NCBI GenBank assembly: GCA_031763025.1
Contig: JASSKH010000006.1
Coordinates: forward strand, 6,321,691 to 6,385,690
Origin: Macrocystis pyrifera
Lineage: Eukaryota > Sar > Phaeophyceae > Laminariales > Laminariaceae
DNA length: 64,000 nt
Direction: 5' to 3'
The notes beneath the pieces were generated by a model. The model made no database searches and was not told the origin of the DNA. It worked only from the letters and a program-made list of their open reading frames with translations. The position numbers were made by a program, and so were the translations under genes. Positions 12,801-22,740 of the stretch are shown here, in pieces. Every line of letters begins with the position of its first letter. Position 1 is the first letter of the stretch.

Positions 12801-14321
12801 CCGTAGCTCTCAGCGCGGAATCCACGCCAGTCGTCGCAGGTGTGGAGGTGGGGCGAGGGAGGGGAAGCAAGCATGCACAACGCGTGTATCCCAAACGGTG
12901 ACGGAGAGCAAGGGCCTATTGGTGTGAGCGCGAACGCCGGCGTTTTCCGTGAAAAGGAAGGAAGAAATCCCGCGAGCAACAGTGGCACCGAGTATTAATG
13001 GTCACCGGTACTTATTTCGTCGCCATATTGGCGCACGTTGCATCGTGCTTTGAGGTTAAAATAGCAGTTTCATTTTACCCCCACCTCTCCCTACTTGTTC
13101 GTGGCGTCTGACGCTGCACACCAACTCTGCGAGCCTTAAGCCTTAAGCCTACCGTTGTGCCTACCCGTACAGTGATACAGCAGCAGGGTACGGCAGGTCG
13201 TGCCTTACATGCTTCAGTAGTTTCAGCGATATGCGCGTGGTTTCAGTCATACTGAGTGCGGTTTGAAGTGCGCCATGACTCTTCTCCCCCCTGCCACCGC
13301 CGTCGACTGGAGTGTGTATGCGCCTAGAGGTTTCAATGCGATGTGGCATCCTACTTCGCCAAGGCGCCTACAGAAGTTTGCATGTTCGGGGAATGGCGAA
13401 TATACATGCTTCCAAATTCCGTGCAGACGACTTCGCGATGGCGGAGGTCGCCCTCCGCCAGAAAACTTCGCGGTGGTGAAGTAGGCCCTCCGCCAGTAGG
13501 GCGGGCGCCAAGACGACGTAGACAAAACGTTGGGACGGGACAGGTGTCGCTATATTCGCACGTGCCGGAGGTTAGCCACACTGATGCAAAACTGAATGAG
13601 CACGATGTCGTCGCGGATATGGAAGCGGTAAAGAACGTCGTTGTCCCCCGTTTTGATAAACAAGATCGGTCACCTTGAGGCGTACTGTTAAACTAGCAGG
13701 TAAAACCCAGCCCCTTTTCGTTTTTCAAAGTTCCGGGAGCTCGAGTGAGGGCCTATACACTTCCGGCAATCTCCTTGCTGCATTTGGGATAAATGACACG
13801 CCCTTCCCACATCCCACGTCTCACGGATGGTGACGCAGGCATCGCGGCAACAACACTAGGGAACCGCAAAGGGCTGTGGGCTGTTTGCGCGAAAGGTGCA
13901 CACATCAAGACCAGCTGGCGCGCTTTCGTCGGTAGTGGAGGCCTGCAAGCGCCACTCGTGGCAGAAGCTTTGCTTGTTCAATCGCCGATGACTTTCAGTT
14001 TGCTTACGTAGTACACGGAACATCAACCTGCTCGAGATCAGGGGGGGGGCAGAGGGTGGCTGTGCAGTCGTCAATGGTATCGAGATTTTCGCGTGCTTGC
14101 CAGAGGGCATGAGATAGCAGTGGGGGCATAGTACCACCATAATCAGTTTTGGCAGCAGCACGAAGGTGGAAGGTGTACTACTGTAACTGCTGTGCGTACT
14201 AACTGCTGTGCGCCCGACGAGTATTCCCGCGACTTTACGGGCCGATGTTAACGAGGAGTATTTCTCAGGTATTTTTAGTACTCTCCCGAAATTTCGGTAT
14301 TTCCCGATAATCTCAAGCCGC

Positions 14322-15087
14322 TGTGCCTTTTCTATGCGATTTTTCAGCTTAAGATTTTGACCAGATCGCATTTTCAGATGTGAACTTGGCAAATCGAAAC
14401 AGTCTTCCTACGAGGAAAAGTCAGAATTATTGTGCGCGATGAGATTCGAGCAAACGCCGAGACTAACTGTTGTTTTTGTGGTTTGGCGCCGCGAAGAGAC
14501 GCGCTGGGTACGCTGCCCTGCGCGTAGGACCCAAGCGTCCGAGCCAAGGCTGCCTGCCTCTCGCCTGGCTGCGAAGAGACGTGGCGAGTGCGCTAGAGTC
14601 AACCTGTCTTGGTATTTTGTGTTTCATTTTGTGACTGCTGCTGCTGTACAGCAGTGCAGCCTACGAGTACGTATCCACGGGAAGGTGCGTGCCGAGTGCG
14701 CTTCTCTTGGTCTCTAGGCCCGAGCCCGCGCCAGCCGACTGTAGTCTGGCCACGGAGGGACGCACTGCCCGCCACCCGCGCGTCGGGCGCGAAGCAACGT
14801 CGCTATACACCTGCGTCACCACCAACTCATCGATCGTTCTGCTGCTGTGTGCTGTCGTCGATAACATCTTGAATTTAGAGAGCATGCCATTTCTCGATTT
14901 GAAAAATCTGATGACCCAAGTCGTCGGATTTTGGCCCAGAATCCGACGACTTGGGTCATCGGATTCTCAAAGCGAAAAAAAATCCGTTCGGATTTTGCAT
15001 ATTTGGACTGCATAAGCAGGGTCATTCATCTTTTAGATCGAAAAATACAAATCTGAAGAAGTCGAACCGCATAGGAATCAGCCTACG
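14322..15087 (+). mobile_element. Non-autonomous TIR DNA element, copy 1
   Basis: About 760 bp that recurs in the same orientation at 45442-46234, with the same internal order: ATTTTGACC, then GGCGCCGCGAAGAGACG, GCGCGTAGGACCCAAGCG, GTCTCTAGRCCCGAGCCCGC and CACCACTCATCGATCGTTC-like words. Copy 2 shows terminal inverted repeats beginning GTTTCCTATGCGGTTCG; here they are more decayed. Near the right end sits a strong stem-loop (14911-14962: GATGACCCAAGTCGTCGGAT pairing with its complement). There is no convincing transposase. Confidence 0.7.
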
Positions 15088-17473
15088 GGTATCTAGTAAG
15101 CATCCGAAAGAGACGAACGTAATTTGGAAATTCAGTGGAGAGTGCGACTTGTATGCGCCCGAGACAAAATACATCAAGCAGGCTGCATTTCTGGCACGCA
15201 ATGATGGTGCATTTTGAGTGCTGATGGACTGGAGAATACAGTTCAGATCAAACCTCATGATGTACGACGCGTGCAGCATGTGTTTTGACTCAATACGTAC
15301 CACTTATGCTTCAGGGATAAATACTGCCAAGACTTGGAGGCGATGTCGTCACAGGTTTATTCTTGTGTTGGGCATTCTGTCAACCAACGTTTGGTTCCAC
15401 GTGTCTTGATAACTCCGCAAGAATTGTAGCATGGTGTCCTCGCAAACTACATCCGACATTTGGCGTCGGTCAGTGCACGTTTCTGAGAACGGAATGCGCG
15501 TTGCTTTGTACCTGGCATGCTACACCGATCTCCAACTGCCAATACGTAGTACCACGTACCAGGTACGTACGTGCTGGAATACCAGGTAGGATACTCGTAT
15601 TACGAGCAGTTGCAGGTTGTTCAGCTGGCGTACTGCGTAACGATGTACCTGGCACATGAGAAAATAGCGTGCACGTCTACCTCGACACGGACCCACGTCC
15701 GCGCGATCCTGACTTCATGACTGCTGTGTATACTACTTTTGTAGCTGTCTCTTGGTGTTCCTTCGAAACTACCTACCGGTAGGGAAATACAACTACTCGT
15801 GGTACCTGGTACCTGGTAGGCATGCTGATGGGGCAGTGGTTGCCATGTGTGTGAAGTTGTACGTAGGATGGCACACTCAGCCTAGATGAAGAGAAGGGCC
15901 CGCTAGTTCCATCTTTTGGCAACCTCGCGAATCCTGCGACCAAGTTAACTCTTCAAGCAGATCTACCAACACGGCTGGTAGGCGCGCAAGCCTTCGTGTG
16001 AGAGGGGTCTACCTGCTACTCTCGCGGCATACTCTAGGTAGCCAGAGCCCCTAACCATATGTACACGCTCCCGTCGGTGTTGGGCGGCAAGGTTGAGAAA
16101 ATTGACAGCACAAATGCCAAACCCAGACATTATCTCACGTGATAGACTTCTGCATCTTGACTCAGGCGACGCAAAGCTAGCGAGTAGTCTAGCGCTCCAC
16201 TCCTTGAAAGAGATGAGTTGGCAGTCCCGTGCCTCCTCCTTTCCTTTCGCCTTACCCACTGTTCACTGCTCTGGCTGTGTGCGTTGGGCTGGTGATGCGT
16301 GATTTTCAAAATCAAATTTGCAAATTGAGTGAAACGCTATATACATTGGAACTCCGTCGAAGCGCCAACTGTTGACCCGATCGTTCATTCTCCTGCACTA
16401 GAACACTAGAACCCAAGCGATACGACATTAGCCACCGCAGACAGATAGCTGGCTGTAGCCATTCGTGTGAAACGGTGACCGCCATAATCAACGGGAGTAA
16501 AGCAAAGACAGTCCAGGTGCGAGATGCGATGCTCTGAGAAAGAGAACATTTTCTGGCATTTTTGAACTTTTGAACTTTTCAGTTTTGACGATGTCCCCGA
16601 TTGTATGTTGCCTGAGCAGAGTGGAACTCCCCATATTCGGTACATTTTTTTTTTTTGGCTAATTTTCTCGCGAGCGAGGTGCATCGGTGCACCGCGGCGG
16701 AACCGCGCCAATGACACCATGCTCTTCTTGAGGGTTGACAGGGAAGATACTCAAGGTGTGGCAATGAGAATTCAGCAGAGTTGAGCACGCTGTGTTTTAT
16801 CGCTGCGCCAGCATTTTGCGCGCAAAATGGTCACGTTTCCAGACATCGCCGTTTCCTTTGCATTTCGCTTCGAACCCTTGTGTATCGCCTGGGCAGATGT
16901 CCTCTGCCACCAAGGCCTGTTGGGTACGGACGGCTGCTGCCACGCCGCCGACACAGAAGCAGCTTTCTTGGCCGGGGGAACCTCGGTGGAGCGCATATCA
17001 GGGTGAGCAGGAAGAGAGTTGATGTGAAGTGGGAAGTGCCAGATAGAGGCAGTTCAAAAACGATCACCGCAGAAGCACTACGACACAACCCTGCTGGGTG
17101 TGGTGTCTGCTGTCTGCTGTAGTGTTGCAGTCCAAATGATAACCGCCAACAGATTGCCTGCCAGCGAGGCTAAGCAAAGCTTCGTTCTTTGCACTTTCAG
17201 CGTTGTCAGCGTTGTCTGTGCTCTGTATCGCTATGTCATTGATCACGGTGCATGCATCATCTATATGGTGTTGCAGCTGTGTTGTTACGGTTGCTGCAGA
17301 CTTAGACTGATCCTCCCAGCACTCGGGTTCTGTACGGCTCATACTGCGGGTGTCCATACAGCAGTACTGCCAGCCAGTATAGCCAGTATTTGGCTGTCAG
17401 CCCGGCGTCCCCACTGGCCATTACGGGAGACCATACAGCAGTAGTATAAAAAAAGGACCAAATGTGATTTATT

Positions 17474-17576
17474 ACGGGGGTCCATAGTTAATAGGACCTA
17501 TCGTATAGATAAAAACCTATATTATTTATATGTACGGTAGGTCCTATTTACTCACAGGTCCCGCGTAATAGTAGGT
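17474..17576. mobile_element. Small MITE-like TIR element, copy 1
   Basis: Starts ACGGGGGTCCATAGTTAAT and ends with a GGTCCTATTTACTCACAGGTCCCGCGT-type inverted end (two blocks). Same family as 21105-21205 and 49391-49528. AT-rich core with CCTATATTATTTATATG. No coding capacity. Confidence 0.6.
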
Positions 17577-17589
17577 GGTCCGCGTGCCT

Positions 17590-17850
17590 ACTATTAATAA
17601 GGTCAATTTCGTGGGGTCAAGTCTCATCGAGTGCATACTCGTGCGTGAGGACTTTTTCTTGCATTCAAGATTGATTATTAGTAGCCGAAAACACGCAAGC
17701 GTGAGTTAGCTACTTCGATGAAAATCGACGAGCAGTGGGAATGCTGTACCCTACAAAAAATGAAGGGACGTACCGGGGGGGAGAAGGGACGACAGCTGTA
17801 ACCACGGCTTGTCCAGAAGAAGACCGCTGAGGCTAAAACCTCCTAATACG
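17590..17850 (+). mobile_element. tRNA-derived SINE, plus-strand copy
   Basis: Head carries GTAGGTGGTCCGCGTGCCTA (part of an A-box-like region) followed by GGTCAAGTCTC (B-box-like) and GAGTGCATACTCGTG. The body continues with GATGAAAATCGACGAGCAG and ends near ACCTCCTAATACGAGTTAAG. The same order occurs in reverse at 34.2-34.5, 37.8-38.0 and 46.3-46.6 kb and in part at 19.3 kb. The head resembles a tRNA gene, as usual for RNA polymerase III SINEs. Confidence 0.65.
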
Positions 17851-17851
17851 A

Positions 17852-18568
17852 GTTAAGGCTGAATCTTATGAGAACCCGAAACCGGAAAACAAAACAGGAT
17901 TTCCCTTCATCGTGTAGAAGCCCCAAGGTAGTGCCGTCGGTAGACATGAGCCAAATCCAATCACTGCCCACAAACATGGAAACCTGTGCTTTCAACACAC
18001 AGTACCCGCCGCCGCCGATTTCTCGCCTCACAGGGCACCAGATGACGCCAACCTTCGAGGCCGTATGCCCCACTGCTCCGAGAGTGCTCGCTACCAAGTT
18101 TGAGGGTCGTTGAAGCTGTGTGGCCGGAGTTCTCGCTCGAGACATAGGAGCCTGAACCATTTCTGGCCGGTTGTTATCCAGACGAAACTGGGAATATATG
18201 TGTATACTTCGTATACCTGGTATATGTTCTCAGTTTCGTCTAAAAAAAAAACGGGCCTGAAATGGGTCAGGCTCTCACGTCTGAACTCCGGCCACATAGT
18301 AGTATCGACAACCCTCAAACTTGGTAACGAGCACTCTCAGAGCAGTGGAGCATATAGCCACGAAGGTTTGGTGTCATCTCTTGTCCTGTGAGGCGAGGAA
18401 TCATCGGCGGCGGTGGCAGGTTTTGTGTGTTGAAAGCGCAGCTTTTGGCGGCTGCGGCATACCTGGTACCAAATAATATATCCCATCCCCTGTGTGGGTT
18501 TCAACACCATAACGGGGAAATACTGTCTTGTTTTCCGGTTTCGAGTCCCATAAGAGTCAGCCTAAGCT
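17852..18568. mobile_element. Foldback element of about 720 bp
   Basis: Left arm (AACCCGAAACCGGAAAACAA... CTACCAAGTTTGAGGGT... GGCCGGAGTT) is mirrored in the right arm (AACTCCGGCCACATAG... ACCCTCAAACTTGGTAACGAG... TTGTTTTCCGGTTTCGAG). The centre is near 18212, between two GAAACTGRGAATAT/CTCAGTTTCGTCT blocks. Arms are diverged and carry indels. No transposase and no target duplication seen. Confidence 0.7.
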
Positions 18569-19279
18569 TGACAGTGAAAGTGATGATTTGAAAAAAATAA
18601 AATGTACCACAGCAGTACGAGCACAGAGTACTATATTATTAATAGTATATTAAGTACCTTAGTAGTACGGCAATTCTCTCAGCAGTGCTCGCAGTGCGAA
18701 ATACTCTCGATGCTCCTGTACAAGTATGATATATACCAGGTATACTACTGTAAGTTTTTGAGAGTATGTACTGAGGGAGTACTACGAGTACTCGCAGTGT
18801 GAGCAGTACTGCTGTATCCGTCGAAGTAGCTGCAGTACTGGCAATACCCGCGATACAGAACCCCTACGAATTACTGCGATATGGCAGTGTCCGCAATATC
18901 GGCCCCTTGCCGTACTGGCGGTCTTCTGGGTATATACAGCATACAGCACACAGCACCCCGAAATACTGCGAATACTGTCATTTACAGCAGTAGTAGTGCT
19001 CGGAGTAGCACTACTATAGCAGCTATTAATAGCAGTGTCGAACCCTACCTGGTAAATCCGACAGCAGTCTGGGAAGCTGATCTACGAGGGTGATTCAGTG
19101 GTTCAGTGATTTACGAAGATTCATGTCCTATGCTATAGCAAGCAGTACAAGCGTACGATACAAGTCTATACGCAGTTGTACCGCCGTGTTTCGAGGTCCA
19201 GCCCATCGACAACCAACACTGCTATCTAGGGTATACCTGCCACCGATAGTTTGCGCCTCGCATCTATTGGTAATTTATA

Positions 19280-19440
19280 CAGTCCAAAATCGACGAGCAG
19301 TGGGAATGCCGAACCTCATGATCTGATAAATATAAAAGGACGTGCCGGGGGGTGCAGAAGGGGCGACACCTATGAAGACATCTACACCACCTATGATGCG
19401 CCGGTCATACTTTGTTGTCCAGAAGGCCGCTGAGTGAGGG
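19280..19440 (+). mobile_element. SINE fragment (body only)
   Basis: Starts AAAATCGACGAGCAGTGGGAATGC and continues to GTTGTCCAGAAGGCCGCTGAG, matching the body of the tRNA-headed SINE at 17.6 kb. The tRNA-like head is absent. Confidence 0.55.
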
Positions 19441-20040
19441 CAAAGACGCAAAAACGTGTATACCCTCCACCATATGAGCTGGAAACTACAATTATACCGT
19501 GTACCAGGTATAAGCGATGATGAAGAAATAAAATAAAATATACGTACAAGTCCCGTCCAGTCCAGCTCTTTTTTACGAGAGATACCGAAGGCTCTGATAC
19601 TTGAACGTACTGCTGTTGTGTTGCGGACATACTTGGTACAATGTTAGCGTTCGATGTTGCAGCTGAGGTGTCTTTGCCTTTATTTACACTACGGCAGTAC
19701 ACCACTAGCACTGCTTGTTGTCCGCTGTGCGTCACGAACATCGAACGTCCGGCAACGCCTGCCGAGGAAGGTTAAAAGCCGATGCGACGCACGCTGCCCG
19801 CCGTCACCCTCGTATCACGCATTGTCCCGCTACGTGGAACCGTAACCATGCCCCTAGATTGCTACGAGTAAATTTCTAGTCTGAACTTGGTCTATTAAAT
19901 AGTCTAGACGGCATGGTCTATTAATGTATTACTATTAATAGACATCATTTCCACACAACACCGCTACCACGCCACTGGAAACGTTTGACGCACGCAGGGT
20001 GGCACACCTCGTCCGGCGCGACAGTGCCAGCAGTGACAGG

Positions 20041-20128
20041 GATGGGCGTGAGCGGACAGAGTGGCGGAAGGTGGGGGGCAGCGAAAGGCGAGAGCGAGAG
20101 CGGGGGAGGAGCCGACCCCGGAGCCGGT
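20041..20128 (+). other. Possible 5' exon of the BRAP gene
   Basis: An ATG at 20041 opens a short GC-rich frame (MGVSGQSGGRWGAAKGESES, Gly/Ser-rich) that ends at a strong donor, CCG|GTAAGA. It lies upstream of the recognised BRAP exons on the same strand. The protein has no family signature here, so the link is inference from position and donor quality only. Confidence 0.25.
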
Positions 20129-21104
20129 AAGAATTGTTCCCAGTGCCGGATCCCTTCATTTTACGTCATTGGATCAATGGGTTTCGTTTTCATACAATTT
20201 AATACACCCGTAATTGCCACATTTTGTATTGACAATCATGTATAATACCGGTTGACAGCGGCGCTGGCCGATACCTGGTAGAGCTCTCTCGCTTTAGCAG
20301 GTCCCCCAACTGCTGTTCGGAGTGCTTCTTTTTTCCAGTAATAAGAGGTAAAGGGGATGCTAATGTTGAGCGCCGGTTTCGCTCATGGCACAAGCAAAGT
20401 GGGGCCATTGTGTGGCCGTAAATATAGCGCGAGTAAGCCTTGCGCCAAGACCAATCACAGCGTTCCCATCCTGAGGCGAGAAACTTCCCTCTAGAACGCC
20501 CCGAAGGTCGTCCTACATTTCCTTGGACCATTCGATTTCAACATATTTGTGGTGCATCAGAGCGCATTATAGATATGTCCAAACTCGACGTGACGTGCGA
20601 AACAGAATCAGTGCGTGCGGAGTATGCCAATTCGACGCATTTGTTGTTGCCGGGAGTTGCTGTGCTGCGGCAGACACTACTCGTATCATGACTGATTTTT
20701 GTTGAGCAGCTTTCGATGCGTGTGACTGCGGGTTTGTTGTCTGTGTACTCTGTATTATCTATAAACGTATAACAGCTACGTCGGGCTGTGGTTTGGCTGG
20801 ACTTCCCCGGTAGTTCTTAGTAGGCTGACGAAAGCCCTCAACCCTCGTTCCGTCTCTGAGCGAGTGATCTCACTGGGAAATTCGCGCCCCGTAGCGAAGC
20901 AGCCTTCCACTAACAAAGAAACCCAAATTGTCAGATAATTGGCACCACTGCAATTTTCATAGTCATCCAACTCACAGCTCTAGTAACAGCAGTATACCGT
21001 ACTCCTCAACTACTGCTGCGTGTTAACTTTGTCGATGCGATGCTGCCCTTGACGCATGATTATAGCCCTACTACTACTCTATGGAAATCAATATGAATAC
21101 TAGT

Positions 21105-21205
21105 ACGGGGGTCCATAGTTAATAGGACCTACGGTATACATAAAAACCTATATATTTACCTATTTTTACTAACAAAATTTGGTCCCGTTAACTATGGACC
21201 CCCGT
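21105..21205. mobile_element. Small MITE-like TIR element, copy 2 (best preserved)
   Basis: A 101-bp element with 18-bp perfect terminal inverted repeats (ACGGGGGTCCATAGTTAA at the left, its complement at the right) around an AT-rich core. Related copies lie at 17474-17576 and 49391-49528. There is no open frame. Confidence 0.75.
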
Positions 21206-21262
21206 CATAGTAGTTTGACGAGTAGCGCAAAGCGAATCGGTGCAGGCGTCTGAAGTGATGAT

Positions 21263-21800
21263 GTGACGGCGTGCAATTGCAACTTCCGTCGGCAGGCGAA
21301 GCCGTCGGTGGTCTTCCTTCCCGCAATCCCCTCGTGGCTGCAGTTGTGGAACCTGCTGTCCCCGCAGGACGCGATGAGTGCCTCCAAGACCTCCCCCCAC
21401 CAGCTCACCAGCACCAGCACCAGCACCAGCGCGACGGAAACGGAAACGGAAACGGAAACGGAAACAGAAACGGAAACGGAGGCGGAAACGGAAAGGGAAA
21501 CGAAGGTGGAAGCGGAAACGGAAGTGGAGACGGAAACCGAACTAGAAACGGAAACGAAATTGAAAACGAAATCGACAAGGAAAACGGAACCAGAAACGGA
21601 CCATCCGAGCGCAGCAAGCGGCGATAACAATGCCAAAGAGGGAGCCCTTCGAGGTGCGCTCGAGATGGCAGACGGACTCGAAGGTAGAGGCGACCGTCAT
21701 CCGGGGCTAGGGGCGACGGGCGCCACCGGTGCTTCGGGTGGGCGGAACGCGGACGGGAGTGGGGACACGGGGGCGAGGGGTGCCGCGGGGGGTGGCTCAG
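21263..21800 (+). other. Candidate N-terminal coding region of BRAP with GGAAAC hexamer repeat
   Basis: The plus strand is open across a run of GGAAAC/GGAAGC units (about 21436-21600) that read as Thr-Glu repeats in one frame and Gly-Asn in another. Just before it, FLPAIPSWLQLWNLLSP is like the start of the BRAP2 RRM-like domain (family pattern: hydrophobic, AVPS, then DhhxF). The open frame here differs from that of the certain exon at 21801, so an intron, a frameshift or a wrong frame choice remains possible. No donor was settled. Confidence 0.35.
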
Positions 21801-22707
21801 GGGGGTGTAAAGGGGGCCGTCCGGCTCATTCAAGTCGTGAGCTCAGCGCAGGCTCGTTATCGCTACGCTGCGGTCGTGCATTTTTGGGACGAGGTGAGAA
21901 GAGGCGGTCGTGCATTTTTGGGACGAGTTGGGATAAGAGGCGGGGGGGGGTGCAGCAATGAGGGCAGAATGAGGCGCTAGTCGTCACCCCTGGACCATTT
22001 TTGCGACGCGGCTGCTCGTCTTCAAGGTTGTGTGTGTGTTTCTTGTTCGTGTAGCCGGGGGAGTGTCACGGGATAGACCTAAAAGTACTGCGCGTGAATA
22101 AAAATAGTAACACGCCGTTGGGTCTAGCCTCTGTCGACGTGCGCTGAACTTTACCTTCTCACGATATGTTTGGCTTTGAGCGCGACGGTTTTGGATTCTT
22201 CCGTTTTCCGCGCATGCGGCGATCTTGACGAGATGTTAGTATTTCCAAGACCCACCCCCCCCTCCGCGCAGGTAGAGAAGAGTTGAACACTACAGTAGTA
22301 TCAATAGCCTCAGACAGAGCCTGCGAGGCCACCAAGAGGGGTGCAGCGCAACGTCTTAGTTGTACCGGATTTTTAAGACTGCCGGGTATTTTTTTACCGG
22401 ACCTAAGGGCTCCGGGATTACGTGTACCAGGGTTAGTCCAACAGTGTTAGACCTGCACCCGCATTTTTTGGCGACCAACCATCTTCATTTTTGCTATTGA
22501 TAGTGCGGGATAAACTCTGCAGCATCGAATAGGTACAGGTACTATAGGAATCGGCTTGATGCCGTCTGCTTGACCGTTGTCGTGCTCGCGTGGGATGGCC
22601 CGTCAGCTTCGAAGAGGGCGACGGTGCGTGTTTTGGCCGCTGTGGCTTCACCCTACGAACGATGGAAATTAATCTCACCAAACGCTGGGAAAAGGGAGGG
22701 GAGCGGT

Positions 22708-22740
<33 letters not shown>

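Larger units (their letters stand above)
8614..20000. other. Gene-poor interval between LIG1 and BRAP
   Basis: No coding region could be supported here. It holds a foldback element (9284-9842), a short repeat shared with 43.7 kb (about 10120-10270), a 760-bp TIR element (14322-15087), a tRNA-headed SINE copy (about 17590-17850), another foldback (17852-18568) and a second SINE piece (19280-19440). Stretches 10.3-14.3 kb and 15.1-17.4 kb show only short open frames without family matches. The missing 5' exon(s) of LIG1 should lie somewhere to the right of 8613. Two frames with exon-like composition (minus 12990-12690 and minus 16996-16772) are noted but not called. Confidence 0.6.

Noticed and set aside
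12690-12990. Possible minus-strand exon with words like CDDWRGFRAESYGTVKCF
   Set aside because: Composition is exon-like, but no family match and no connected exon; the opposite strand is open too.
16772-16996. Minus-strand 74-codon frame starting MRSTEVPPAKKAASVS
   Set aside because: Could be a 5' exon of a minus-strand gene such as LIG1, but there is no donor with the right phase and no similarity.
21263-21961. Long open frame with Thr-Glu repeats as a separate gene
   Set aside because: The open frame follows from a GGAAAC repeat lacking stops; its right part overlaps in another frame the better supported BRAP exon at 21801-21893.
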